64,000 nucleotides of DNA from Tetrapyrgos nigripes (GCA_013368315.1 JAACJM010000235.1:59968-123967), one strand, 5' to 3'. Shown: positions 1 through 11,304, counted from the stretch's first letter. Numbers and translations are program-made. Notes: generated by a model from the letters alone, not told the origin.

Positions 1-4
1 CATC

Positions 5-640
5 TCATTGCAGGTGATCCCTGGAACCACAGCCATAGCAGCACCCCTGCATTGCCTTCTGGTAGTCCATGAAGATGCGTCTGTTACAGGAGGCATCAAT
101 GCCCATGGTATTAGGGTCACATGCAGAAGAGAACTTGGAGAGGTATGGGGTAGGGCCAGTGACAGGCTTTCCTAGGAGTTCAGCTAGGGTCTGTTCCATG
201 TGAAGTGCCAGATTCTTAGGGGCCTCCTTCTGTCCTAGCTCCACATTTGCCAATGGGAACAGTAGATCCTTATGAAGGTGCTTCCAGAATTTATACTGGA
301 GGTCCTTATCTGAGAACCCGGTCTTCTCCACCCACATCTTGAAGATCTGAGAGAACTCTGAGACTGTTTTATCTCCCTGCCTCAACACCTCAAGCTTGTT
401 CTGGGCCAGCTGTTGCTCATTTGCTACCCCAAACCAAACTTTCAGTGCATGGGTGAAATTGTCCCAGTTCCCTTCCCAGGGAAAGACTGCTCCAACTTCT
501 TCTGCTCAGACCCCGCTGATATGACAAGCATACTCTGCAGCCCTTTCTGCAGCAGGTCCCTCAGCAATGCACTTCCATGGGTCAAGTTTCCCATTATTGA
601 GTTTGAGCTGTTGATACACTGTACAAAATCACCATATACA
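5..640 (-). pseudogene. Ty3/gypsy gag fragment (C-terminal part)
   Basis: Read on the minus strand, this is the capsid part of a basidiomycete-type gypsy Gag. A continuous frame runs from about 630 down to 5 and includes WDNFTHALKVWFGVANEQQ and LRQGDKTVSEFSQIFKMWVE, followed by the first half of a CCHC zinc knuckle (CYGCGSRDH). The frame ends in a TGA just where the last knuckle cysteine is expected, and there is a second in-frame TGA near 517. The longest open piece is 388-5. Upstream (higher coordinates) the frame dissolves at about 630-640, where an unrelated 1.5-kb block begins; the N-terminal Gag piece resumes at 2193-2798. The piece is a non-functional relic. The family call rests on the Gag pattern and zinc knuckle, not on a database search. 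Confidence 0.7.
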
Positions 641-664
641 TACTTAGATTTTGGTCCATAATAT

Positions 665-2167
665 TAGTTTTTGACATTCTTTAAGGGAATAAGAGGACTA
701 GGGTGAGCCCTGAACTGCTATTTAATACCTAGCAGGACTAGAAAACAATGGTACAATAATATTAAGTGCTTGTGGATGGTACTATGATAGATATGTATGA
801 GTTGGAGTTATGATAGCAGACCCACCAAATAATAAAGATAGCCTACAAAGGCTTTCGAATCCTATTATAACTACTAGTACTGCTAGTGTGATCCAAAGGG
901 ACAGTGAAGTGTGAGATAGCCCCTATTCGCAGGCATAGGAATGTGTAAGCAGCACAATTCTCAGCCGAAAGATCGATTGGAGAAGACAGTGCTAAGATCG
1001 GACATGCAGACAATATGTATCAGTAAATCCTGTAGTACTAAGACGGCTTCGAGGGAATCTTAAGTGTCTGTAAAAGGTACATGTGGATAAAAGTAGGACA
1101 AAGTATATATGTACAGGATCCCAGAGAGTTCAGCTATCCATCGGTACAGAGGGGATAGTGAATGGACATCTCTACACAGAGATATAAGGGACAGAAGCGC
1201 TAAATCACAGTACATCTGAATGATCAGAATACAACCCAAATGGGTAGCGGTATTTCCAGATAAGGATAAATCTGTCAGTAAGTGTCTAGCTAGGTGTTGA
1301 AAGCGTAGAAGGGGGAATAAGTATGTGAACAGGACTGCAGAAGAGCTGGACTCGTATGTAGGACTAAGTAGTAGACTGTTGGTAATGCATAGAGCATGTA
1401 TAAAGCAAGATCAGAGAAAAGGGAAAGGAAAACCAAATGGAATAAAGAAACTACGAGAAAACCCTATGCCCCTAGGGAGCGTTCTGAGTCATAGATGTGA
1501 TGCTCACTAACCAGGACGGTACATGAAAACACCAGATGGCTTACAAAGAGGACTGAAGAAAATTCCTACGAATATTTAGATAATATTGGACAGTTTCTGT
1601 ATACCCTAATAAGCAAGTCTTTACTTACAAGGAAATAGGTAGAACTCACTAACAGATTTTTCGATTTGTTTGTATTTTCTCTACCATACCTTTTAGTGGA
1701 CATCAAAAAGAAATAAGTAACTGTATAGTTGTAGCTGCTAGTAGTATAAAAGGACCAGATATTACAAGTAGCTACTCAAGCCACATACTGTAGAGTATCA
1801 GATCTCGCTAGCAATAGTAGAGGACATGAAACATGGACTAAAGCTTCTAAACAAACTTAACTGCACTCTCTGCGAGTATAAACATTGTGTTGGAGATAAT
1901 AGAGTTTAAATTGAACATTTTGTGGTTATAACTGTGATCTCTGTGTTGACCTTTTGGTCTATTAAGTGTTTGATTTGGGACTCGTTGATCCCCTTGGTGT
2001 TAAACTTGTGTTTATTGTGTCGCGTGCTAAGTGCTAACTTCATTGAAAAACCCCAATCAAAAGTACTTATAGTACAAGTAAACTGGGAGTTTGAGTACTC
2101 ATCTCATTTACATTTGTATATGGTTTTGTGTTTGGGTGTAGTTCCTAGCACTTAATTACAAAAACTA
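665..2167. mobile_element. unclassified ~1.5-kb AT-rich block splitting the gag relic
   Basis: This AT-rich block has no convincing reading frame and lies between the two halves of the minus-strand gag relic. Its approximate ends carry a perfect 9-bp inverted repeat: TAGTTTTTG at 665-673 and CAAAAACTA at 2159-2167. A plus-strand TATA-like box (GTATAAAAGG) occurs near 1746, followed by AT-rich leader-like sequence, as in an LTR promoter. I found no convincing target duplication, so exact ends are uncertain. It could be a long solo LTR in plus orientation or a non-autonomous element. Confidence 0.4.
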
Positions 2168-2192
2168 CCTATTACTGTTTCTGTTCTCCAGC

Positions 2193-2798
2193 CTAGAGAA
2201 TGAAGAGAGATAGGAATGAGTCGAGTTTAGCTGGTTTGCCTTTGAATGGGGTGGGTTTGGGAATTTTGTCTGAGGATTCATGGACGGGTCTATTGACCAA
2301 ATTGATGATTGCCTGTTGCAGTTGGTTTTGGTTGTTGACCAGAGCCTGAAGGAGGTTTTCAAGGGCAGCAGAGGACATGTCGATGTCAGTGATTGGGGAG
2401 GCAATGGGACTGAGTGAGGCTGGTGACACAGGAAGAGGAGATGGATTAGGTGCAAGTGTAGGACTGGGACAGACTGTTGGTATGGCTGAAGATGGAATAG
2501 GGGATACCAGAGGCAGAGGTGATGTTGGCACAGATGGAGGACTAGAGGGGACAGAGACAGAAGTGAGGATGGAATGGAAGGTATGGCAGGTTGGGATAAT
2601 GATATGGCTGTCTCCTGAGTTGTCTGCAAAGAGTGAAAGACCAGGAAGTGGGTTGTTGTAGGCATGTGGACAAGGCTGGGTTTCACAGTCCCAGTACTCT
2701 TCATGAGGGTGGTGGTGGCAGTCAGTGCGATCACAGATGTCAAAGCCGTGCAGGTAGCTTGAACAGTCAAGGTCAGGTTCAGGGGAGAGCTGGGGCAA
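2193..2798 (-). pseudogene. Ty3/gypsy gag fragment (N-terminal part)
   Basis: A minus-strand frame of 201 codons. It begins with a Cys/His-rich stretch, passes through a long Pro/Ser-rich linker and ends in a segment typical of the start of fungal gypsy capsid: a helix-forming stretch (LENLLQALVNNQNQLQQAI) followed by KPTPFKGKPAKLDSFLS. In related Gags this FxGxxxxLxxFL motif leads directly into the capsid domain, here found further left at 5-640. The frame stops where the 1.5-kb block begins. A longer overlapping minus frame (2165-2851) is a low-complexity shadow. The gene is broken and non-functional; the N-terminal assignment is an inference from the capsid entry motif. Confidence 0.6.
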
Positions 2799-2873
2799 TG
2801 TGGCTGGAGGTGGGGATGCAGATGCAGATGCAGTGGAGTAGGGACTGGCATCCCTCCTCCTTGAGGCTCAGGC

Positions 2874-2896
2874 TTAGGATTAGGGTTAGGGTTAGG
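2874..2896 (+). repeat. short telomere-like repeat tract
   Basis: Four head-to-tail copies of a TTAGGG-type hexamer: TTAGGA, TTAGGG, TTAGGG, TTAGG. TTAGGG is the common fungal telomere unit. The tract is only 23 bp and lies inside repeat-rich DNA, so it is an interstitial tract and not a chromosome end. Confidence 0.7.
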
Positions 2897-2899
2897 CAG

Positions 2900-3440
2900 A
2901 GTCTAGAGCGGAGTTACTACGTAGTATATATATGGTTTCCTCATGTCATTGGTAGTCAGATCTATGCCACCATGTTCCTGTAGGCATCCCTCTCTGGAGC
3001 AGCCCCAGGCTACTCCAGCAGAGGACTCAGCATATCTCCCAGATGTGGTGAGAACAGTTCCTGCAAGGATAACCTATACAGAGGTCACCAGTGAAGTAAG
3101 GGATCTCAACCTAATGTCACAAAGAGGCAATCACTTAGATAGTGATAATGACAACAGTGAGGAGCTAACAGACAGTGATAAGTACTAGAACTACAGTGCC
3201 CAGCAGTAAAGGTGAAAGAAGTAATGAAAGGAAAGATACACACCTGGTCCCAACAACAAAGAGGTCAAGATGGGGAACCAGGTGTCAGGACAGGGTTTAT
3301 ATATGTAAAAGTAAAGGTGTAAAGAAAGCTGTAAAAGAAGCTGTATCAGAGAAATGAAAGGTCCAATGTGTAGCATGTGGAATAAGAGTCATATGGTGTA
3401 AAGGTCTGAGGATACAGAAATAAATAGTACCAAATATAGA
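2900..3440. other. spacer between gag relic and gypsy element
   Basis: No supported gene. A plus-strand frame at 2943-3188 encodes an acidic 81-residue peptide (tail DSDNDNSEELTDSDKY) and has no recognisable domain. The stretch 3175-3400 is purine-rich. Confidence 0.4.
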
Positions 3441-3443
3441 TGT

Positions 3444-3575
3444 TGGAGTAGGGGTACCCAGTAGCCCTAGAGTCTATTTGTAGTTGTTTAGTGACAGCTT
3501 TAGGCACATCACGACCTGTATCAGTAGTCATAATACAACATTGAGCATCCCATTCGACTAGCGCAGGCCACTCCA
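3444..3575 (+). repeat. 5' LTR of the gypsy element
   Basis: 132 bp, TGGAGT...ACTCCA, with a 6-bp terminal inverted repeat. It matches 10084-10215 over its whole length with five differences (two at 3491-3500 and three at about 3550-3556), mostly transitions. Confidence 0.9.
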
Positions 3576-3578
3576 TCT

Positions 3579-3603
3579 TGGTGATGAGAGCGGCATTCGA
3601 ACC
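3579..3603 (+). promoter_or_regulatory. gypsy primer-binding site complementary to a tRNA 3' end
   Basis: The 25 bases begin TGG three bases after the LTR. Their reverse complement reads as a tRNA 3' arm: GGTTCGAAT of the T-loop at one end and a terminal CCA at the other. Complementarity therefore appears to cover the whole acceptor/T-arm half. I cannot name the tRNA from this alone. Confidence 0.75.
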
Positions 3604-3980
3604 ACACACAGAGTAAACGCATTCGCTAAACACCGCACACCCACGAAACAGAAGCCAACGCATAATCATAACCACGCCACCATAACCAAGATTGCACAAA
3701 ATAAACCTCGCAACAGTAGAGGCTGTTTCGTAGCATCAATCGCAGTTCCTACAGCATCATCCACACTCACCACCAAATCCTCATTAACAGAATCATCAGT
3801 AGACAATTCCACACACAACCTACCTCGCCACCTATCCTTCCAGAGCCAAACGAGTCCTGGATAAATTACATCCAACGCTATAGATTGGAACTTCTGCATC
3901 CTTCAGCACTGCATTCATGAATCCCCTCTCACCCACCGACTCCAGAGCCACAACAGAAAACAAAACCAAATACATATGCC

Positions 3981-5065
3981 ATGACAACGTCAATCCCAAA
4001 GTTCACAGGAGGGACAGATGAGAAACTAAATCCTCTGGACTTCCTACAAGATGCAGAAGGCTATATGATTGGAGCCAACATCACAGAGGAGAGAATGGGA
4101 AAGAAGATGGACCTGTTTTTCAAGGCAGGTACAAAGATCTAGAGGAGGAGAAAAAGGCCAATTGGGACACCTTCTCAGTGGAGTTTTTGAAAGAATTCCT
4201 GGCACCGGTAGCAGCCAAACCCACATCGTCAGACCATAGAAAAGAACTGTTGGCAATGCAATTAACATTGGCAGAGCTGGGAACGAAAGATGACGATACA
4301 AAGGAATGGACTCACCAATGCTTTGCGCACCACCTACTAGACATCGCCAAAGCTGCTGAGATAGCAGATTCAGTGTCCAACATCATGTCAGTCCACGAGA
4401 ACCTACCAAAGATCTTCAAGAGGAAGGTATCAGTGAGGGCGAAGAATTGGAAGGAGTTTACGGATGAAATCAGAGATGTAGATGTAGAAAAGATCAAGGA
4501 AGCGAAAGAGGACGAGGAGAGATTGCTGAAAATGGAGGAGCAAGCTGCATGCATACCAACCACACCAGAAACACCTAGCAAACCATTAGCTCATGCTTTT
4601 GCTAATGCGCAAATATCCACACCCCCACCACAGCTACTATTCGCCAAGAAAACCCCACCCACAAGTCGCTTGAACGAAGCACAAAAAGCCACGTTATGTG
4701 CCAACAACAACACATATGTCCAACACCCCAATAACCCGCAGGCCATTGCAGACTGGAAAAGTGACATCAAGCAGTTCCACACGAAATACAGTGTCAACGT
4801 CATCTTTAACGAAACAATGTCTTACCCTTACACACCAGGAACACTTCCGCCAGGATCGGGAGAGTGCTTCAAATGCAGGAAGAATTGGCATGGGAAAGAC
4901 ATACCATGCACATTGACAAGCACAATCACAAGAACAGAAGGGAATTGGAGAGCATTTGTGCAGAGAGAGTTAGGCCGGTCCAATGCAGTGCGAGTCAACC
5001 TGGTTGAGGATGGGGATTTTGAAGGAATCTTTGAAGGGTTCAGATCGGGAAATGGGGAGGGGTAA
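3981..5065 (+). pseudogene. gag of the gypsy element
   Basis: The ATG at 3981 opens MTTSIPKFTGGTDEKLNPLDFL, the usual entry of a fungal gypsy capsid. The frame breaks near 4130, where the original frame meets TAG just after GTKI. The protein then continues in another frame (FLKEFLAPVAAKPTSSDHRK and onward) to 5065. A CCHC-type zinc knuckle (CFKCRKNWHGKDIPC) is present near the C-terminus. Gag forms the retrotransposon particle and binds RNA. One frameshift makes this copy defective. Pol follows directly downstream in other frames. Confidence 0.8.
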
Positions 5066-5550
5066 ACGGACTAGACAGCAACTGTATGACCCATGACACA
5101 AACAATTTCTTGGACATTAATCACAAATGTATTCATGCAAATGACATCGTTGATATACATACTGTCAAAAGCATTCTAAGCCATGTGAGCAAACCATTCA
5201 ACACATCAGTTGAGGTGTACAAGGACCTACAACAGAGTCAACAAAAACAATGTGAATGGCGAATGGGCATCCGGTCCAATCAATAGCAAGTTGGAACAGA
5301 AGAGTATGAGTGAAAGGCCTGGATATAGAGGGATCCTTTAAGGTCTTCGACAGCAAAGGAAACTGGGGCATATTATTCAGAAAGCCGTTACTCCAACGAT
5401 TCAAAGCCATCCATGAGTACAAAACTGACACAATCAAAGTCAAAGTAGGAACCAACTCAAGAACACTATTCAATGACAGGCTGGGAAAAGATGTGTGCAG
5501 AAACAGGGGAATGGTAGCAATGCTGGAAGAGGTAGAAGACAAGGATGTGG

Positions 5551-6193
5551 TGTAAGATCTATGCACTTCCCTATACTTCTTATACCTTTCCGATACTTTC
5601 CTATACTTCACTTTCCTGTACTTTCCAGTAGGGTCCTGTCCGGATCCTTTCCAGTAGGGTCCTTTCCAGATCCTTTCCAGTAGGGTCCTTTCCAGATCCT
5701 TTCCAGTAGGGTCCTTTCCGGATCCTTTCCAGTAGGATCCAATGACTTTCCAGTACAGTCTTACTTTCCATTACTTTCCTATCACTTTCCGATCATTCCT
5801 TCATTTCCGATTCATCTCCAATCCTACTCCAACGTCTCCACTTCATATCCACAACTCCACTTTCCTTAGGAGGCGTTTCCCTTCACCTTTCCTTCTGTAG
5901 TTATATTACTCTTCATTTCTGATCCTTTCCTATCTTATTCCTACACTTCCCGAAGTAGTACTTAAGCTAGCACATTTGTAGTAGATAGCTTAAGTGCAAA
6001 ATTGACATAGCTGGTCTCCTATCCTTTCCGATGGTTCCTTAGAGCTTCCTAGTCTTTCTGACTAGAATCCATACCTCTATCTCTCTAAGCTCTTTCCTAT
6101 CTGGATCCACTCGGAATCTCCATCCAATCCACTCAAGACTTCCATCCGGGTCCTTGGTGTTTCCTAGCATTGGGTATCCGCATGGACTTGACA
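5551..6193 (+). mobile_element. solo LTR nested in gypsy pol
   Basis: 643 bp beginning TGTAAGATC and ending CTTGACA (TG...CA). It is flanked by a near-perfect 5-bp duplication, (T/C)GTGG at 5546-5550 and 6194-6198. Removing the insert and one flank copy joins the two pol frames without a stop. The body is CT-rich (CTTTCC repeats) and has no coding potential. It matches none of the other LTRs in the window, so it comes from a third LTR family. Confidence 0.75.
5622..5740 (+). repeat. 26-bp minisatellite inside the solo LTR
   Basis: About 4.6 tandem copies of a 26-bp unit beginning TTTCCAGTAGGGTCC, starting at 5622, 5648, 5674, 5700 and 5726. The copies differ by single bases (CTGTCC or CTTTCC, AGATCC or GGATCC). 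Confidence 0.9.
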
Positions 6194-9100
6194 CGTGGTC
6201 AAGGAACATGAAAGGGAAACCTTAAAAGGAGACCCCAGATACATGCCCATACTAGAGGAAGTAACAGCATTGCAAAACGAAGGGGAATCTGAACCCAATA
6301 TAAAACCAGTTGGCACAGCATGTATGGAGAACAGGGTATCTGTAGATACAGATATCCCAAGGAATAGGGAAGTTCCTCAATTACATGATAGTAATGAAGA
6401 GGAGATATCCACTCACCAAGCCCCACAGAACGAAAAAAGATCCACACCATACTCATTCGTTTTCGAAACACCTAAGGAACGCAACTGGCAGAAGACACAA
6501 GAATTAGCAGAGAAGTTGAGAAGTCAACAAGAGAAAGAGAAAAGCAAGAGACAGCACAAACACAGGGGATGCAGTAGAGGAGTAGGAAGAACGAAATACC
6601 AGTTAGGAAAAGAAGGATGCACAATACAAGGAATGAGGCAGAAGCTCTGTGAGCTAAAAAGATTGAATAAGCGTTCAAACTCACCGGGGGGAAGTAACAC
6701 ACCCCCCTTCAGGGGAGTTCCTACTGCTGCTAACCTGATGCACAAAAATAAAACTAACACCAACACCCCCATAGACGACTTTGTCTGTCTGGTTGAACCA
6801 GAAGAAACCATGGAACACCCATATGGAGCCAACATCATACCAGATGCTCTGGACATTGACACATCAAACAGGAATGTATTCACCTGGAACGAAGGTAACA
6901 TGGGAGCCTTCAAACCAGAACGGATACAGGAAATCCTAAAGTTAGTAAAAATAGGGGACGAACTGTCAGCAGATGAGAGGGTGCAAGTGGAAAAACTATT
7001 GGCAGAATATGCCGACTGTTTTGCACTATCAGTCAGCAAAGTACAAGCAGTCAAAGGCGCAGTACACACCTTGAAGATACCCAAAGGCGTCTGAATGGGG
7101 ACCAAGGTACGCCAAAAATGCCTAACCCCGCCTCAGAAAGAATATCTCCATGGAAAACTCAATGAACTCCTAGCAGCAAGAATTATCAAACAAGTAAAAC
7201 CTGATGACGCCAAGTACATATCCCCCACAACACTGGTGAAGAAAGCACACGAGAGAGGAGGATTGACGTTAGAGGAGTTACAACACCACATCAACGATCA
7301 ATGCATTACTGCTGGCCTGCCATCCCACTTTCCCAATCTACCCCCATGGCCAGAAGAAAACGAAACCCCACTACCCCCCAGCGACACTGTTAAACCCCAC
7401 AAATGGAGAATCTGCCAAAACTTCGCCAAAGTCAACAAATACACTGAAATTGCCCCAATGCCAAACAACAGGCACTCAGTGGACACAAATACATATCCTT
7501 TTTTGACTTTGCCTCTGGATTCTACACAGTAGAGGTGGCCCCAGAATCCCAACCATACACAGTGTTCTATGTAGAAGGCTGAGGTTACTTTTGGTATTTG
7601 AGAATGCCGTTCGGTCTCACCGGAGCCCCGTCTACATTTGCACAACTCACAGTGGAGAATCTAGAAGAGCTGTTGAGGGACGGAACCATAGAACTCTTCA
7701 TAGACTACAGAGGAACTGCAGTGAATGACTTCCAAGAGATGATGGAGAAGTTGAAACGTACCTTTGAACAAGTGCAGAGCAGGAACCTATCCCTTTCAGC
7801 TGCCAAATCAGAATTCTTCATATCCGAGGGCATCTTCGCTGGAGCCAAGGTTAGCACAGATGGAGTCACAACCACAATCGTTGATTGGCTGGTACCAGAC
7901 GATGCCCTACACCTGTCCTCATTCCTCAGATTAACAGGGCATTTTCGAGATCTGGTCAAGGACTATGCGAGAAAGGAAGGACCATTGTGAGAGCTGCTGA
8001 AAGAGGTGCAAATACCAAAGGGTTGTGGTAAAAGTGCATGGAGGAATGCCATGGCGGCTTACAAATTGAAGGATTGTTGGGGAGAGAAGCAGGTGAAAGC
8101 ATTTGTAGACCTGAAGGCAGCCCTAACATCAGAGCCAGTATTAAAAGCACCCCAATTGTTACATCAGATGGATGTAAAGCAGGTTTCACAGCAGTATTAT
8201 CACAGCGAATGAAAATCACGAAGAAGAATGGTACAACAGTGGAAAAACAATTCCCCATTGCATTCACCTCCAAACACACTTCCACCTCAGAGCGCTGCTA
8301 CAAACCCTTCCTACTCGAATTCGCTGCATTAAAATTCAGCCTCAACAAATTCTCTGACATTATTTGGGGCTTCCCAGTAGAGATTGAGACCAACTGTCAG
8401 GCATTGCAAGACATACTTAGCAACAAAGATCTCAACGCAGCCCATGTGAGATGGCAAGATCATGTCATACTGCATAGTGGACGTACGACACATACCGGGA
8501 AGACTAAATGTCGTGGCAGATGGACTAAGCCGAAAATGGGAAGGCAAAGAAAGGGAAGAGGGAGATGGCAGTGAATGGACAGTGTCAGAAGATTGGGAGA
8601 TCAGTAGGAGGTTGGTTAACACTGTATACCAAGTGCAAGAAGAGCCGGGCAAATATGCAGACTTAAAGGAGTAGTTTAAAGAGGAGAAAATGTTTCTGGA
8701 AGTCATCGAGGTGTTGGAAGGATTACAAACATCGTCAGATTCCTATAAACAGCGTCAAAGAGCTAAACAGCGAGCTCAAGGTTATATGATCGATGAAGAA
8801 AACAGAAAACTCTGGTGTGTAGGAGACACTAAGAATTTCTGAGCAAGGGGCAAGTTAGAGTGTATAACGTGGAAAGAAGCAGTAGTATTGGCGAGGGAAG
8901 CTCACGAAAAGGGAGGGCATTTTGGACGAGACTTAGTAAAGGTTGCGCTAATGGATCACATGTGGTGTCCAGGGCTAGACAAGGCAATAATGGAAGGTAT
9001 TCAGGGATGTGGACGTTGCGCCAACTTCGGAGCATCACACCTCAACTCATTATTAGAACCAATCACTCACTGACACCCATTCAAGCTGTTGGCTGGGGAT

Positions 9101-10083
9101 TACCTGTCAATGTCAAAAGGAAAAGGTGGTTACAATCAACTGGGAGTATATATTGATGCATATTCTCACCACGTCTGGGTATTCAAATTCAAGAAAAAGG
9201 GCTCCGCAAAAACCACATTGGAAAGCCTACGCGAACTATGCCACCTGTATACCCAACCCGAAACCTTTACGACAGACAACGGATCCCATTTCAAGAATCA
9301 CGAGGTCGCCGATTTCTGCGCACAACATGGTATCAACCATAGATTCACACCTGCGTACTCAGCATGGGTCAATGGCCTTGTGGAGGGAACCAACAAACTG
9401 CTATTACACGTACTAAAACAATTAGTAGCACCAGACCTCAGCGTCGACTCCGAACAATTCTGGAACATGTCTTGGGCATCACTTCCTGAAAGTTGGCTGG
9501 AATTTCTCGACAAAGCAGTAAACACACTCAACAACAGAACCATCCCATCACTCCAATACTTCCCCAAAGAGCTACTCTTAGGAATAGCAATCAACACACC
9601 CAAAACCCCTTTTGAAACTGCAACAACGGAAGTAACCCAAGAAAACGTCAGTATCCAAACTGCATATGTCAAACAACAGAGGATAGACAGGTACGAAAAT
9701 ACAGTCAGGCACGCACTCAAAAGGAAAGCCACATTCGACAGGGCGGTCCTAAAACAAACAAAGAGAGAAGTGGTGTTCAAAGTAGGGGATTTGATACAGG
9801 TGAAAAGAGGTGACATGTTCAACACTTTCAAAACAGAACGAAAGCTAGCACCCATGTGGTCGGTACCCCACAAAGTAACAGGGCGAAATGTAAACTCATA
9901 CAAACTGGAAACGCTAAACGGAATCCAACTGGAAGGCAAAATCCATGCTAGAAGGCTGAGACTATTCACTGAGAAAGTTGACAAAGAAGAGGATTCAGAG
10001 TGGGTAGACATTGAAGAAGAACAGGATTAGTGATATTCAACAGTAAGCGACAAGGACGTCGCTATTTTTTAAATGGGGGCACA

Positions 10084-10215
10084 TGGAGTAGGGGTACCCA
10101 GTAGCCCTAGAGTCTATTTGTAGTTGTTTAGCAACAGCTTTAGGCACATCACGACCTGTATCAGTAGTCATAATACAACATTGAGCATCCTATTTTACTA
10201 GCGCAGGCCACTCCA
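10084..10215 (+). repeat. 3' LTR of the gypsy element
   Basis: 132-bp partner of 3444-3575. It is preceded by the polypurine tract GGGGGCACA at 10075-10083 and ends ACTCCA. Confidence 0.9.
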
Positions 10216-10789
10216 ACATCATGACAATAGGCTGTAGATTAACTTTTGGCTGAATGATTTGCAGTCCTTGGCACTGTAGCAGGCATCAACTCTGTTCAGT
10301 GCTGGCCCACACTGGCCAGAAAGTGCCAAGCAATCCAATAACCAGGGCTGGTCACTTCTATTAATGGGGTGGTCTAAGTAGTCTTTCTGTAGCTGTAGTT
10401 ATTTAATTTTAGTAGTTTTTATTCTTGATTGCAGTATCTGTGCTACCTGGCCAGGTTCAATTTACCTGTGAGACCCTGTGCACACTCTTCAGGCTGTATC
10501 CCAAATGCATCCTGCATCACCTGTACAAGTACAGCATCATGTACTACCAGTAATAGGATAAAAACATCCTGGGGACTACCTGTATCAGGGTTCTTGCATC
10601 CTGGGATGATCCTGCACAGTACATGCCATCCTGGAGCACCATGTACAGACTATAATCAGTGTGTATTGACCTAAACCAGGGACTCTGCATCCTGTATTCT
10701 ACATGAACTTGTACTAACATGCTGTCAGGTCATTTCCAAGTATTCCCAGGCGTGCAATGGTCTCAGGGCTTTTTCTGATGGAGTAATTA
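10216..10789. other. non-coding spacer
   Basis: No gene supported. The open frame at 10429-10674 is Cys/Ser/Thr-rich and resembles no family I know. Confidence 0.4.
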
Positions 10790-10797
10790 CCAGGAAG

Positions 10798-11296
10798 TAG
10801 TGATGTGCGGGCTTGAGCTTGAAGACCAAGCCCAGCCCAAGCCCAAGCCCAGCCCAGCCTTTGAGGAGGGCTCAAGCTTGATTTCTGAAAGCCCTGAGCC
10901 CAAAGCTCAGGCCCAGGCTTTCAGCAACACTTAGTGACCTGTTACTGACCAATAAAAATTGTCAATAAATAGTTGAAATTTCTTTTTGCAGGCATTCTCA
11001 CCAAGTTCTCACACAACTTGACAGTTTCTCAGCATCTAACCATCTTCCTGGGTCATCCCCAGCTGTTATTCACTACTTATTGGCACCAATAATGTTGGTT
11101 TTGGGTCAGCAAATGCTTAATATAATACAAACTTCAGACTTATCCAACACTTCAATCGCGACTTTTTGAGCGATGACATAATCCTAATCTGAGCCCGGGC
11201 TCAAAGCCCGACCCTACTGAGGGCTTAGGGTCGCGCTTGGATTCTTGGTGAGCCCGAGCCCGGGCTTTGAGCCCAAGCCCAGCCCGCACATCACTA
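10798..11296. mobile_element. hAT-type MITE (499 bp)
   Basis: The terminal inverted repeats begin TAGTGATGTGCGGGCT, identical for 16 bp on both ends, and continue with related GGGCTTG-rich sequence. The flanks are 8-bp duplications, CCAGGAAG (10790-10797) and CCGGGAAG (11297-11304), with one mismatch. An 8-bp duplication is the hAT signature. There is no internal transposase. The subterminal regions carry repeated AAGCCC/GGGCTT motifs on both sides, as hAT ends often do. Confidence 0.8.
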
Positions 11297-11304
11297 CCGG
11301 GAAG

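Larger units (their letters stand above)
5086..10030 (+). pseudogene. pol of the gypsy element (PR-RT-RNase H-integrase, broken)
   Basis: The protease/linker region (about 5086-5551) includes NWGILFRKPLLQRFKAIHEY. It is interrupted by a solo LTR and resumes at 6195. Reverse transcriptase spans about 7100-8000 (KWRICQNFAKVNK, FDFASGFYTVEVAPE, MPFGLTGAPSTFAQ). The catalytic YxDD is replaced by FIDY, losing the second aspartate. RNase H follows at about 8150-8530 (FAALKFSLNKFSDIIWGFPV, HIPGRLNVVADGLSR). Integrase has an H2C2 zinc finger (about 8900-9050) and the DDE core: D in LLAGDYLSM, D in TTDNGSHF, E in NGLVEGTNK, in an open stretch 9089-10030 that ends in a GPY/F-like tail. TGA stops lie at 7092, 7580, 7988, 8840 and 9071, and a TAG near 8672. 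Frame changes occur near 5300, 7500, 8150 and 8455. The gene is dead. Confidence 0.88.
3444..10215 (+). mobile_element. decayed Ty3/gypsy LTR retrotransposon (6.77 kb)
   Basis: Two 132-bp direct repeats (3444-3575 and 10084-10215), each starting TGGAGT and ending ACTCCA, bracket a gag-pol region in the order Gag, protease, reverse transcriptase, RNase H, integrase, which is the Ty3/gypsy order. A primer-binding site follows the left LTR and a G-rich polypurine tract (AAATGGGGGCACA) precedes the right one. The LTRs differ at five positions by my reading, so the insertion is old. The coding region has at least five TGA stops, one TAG and several frame changes. A 643-bp solo LTR sits in pol. No 5-bp target duplication is visible; instead the flanks are GATGT on the left and ACATC on the right. 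Confidence 0.9.

Noticed and set aside
2165..2851. 228-codon minus-strand frame rich in Leu, His, Pro and Thr
   Set aside because: Low-complexity shadow of the gag frame at 2193-2798; composition unlike a real protein.
10429..10674. 81-codon plus-strand frame
   Set aside because: Cys/Ser/Thr-rich peptide with no family features and no splice context; taken as chance.
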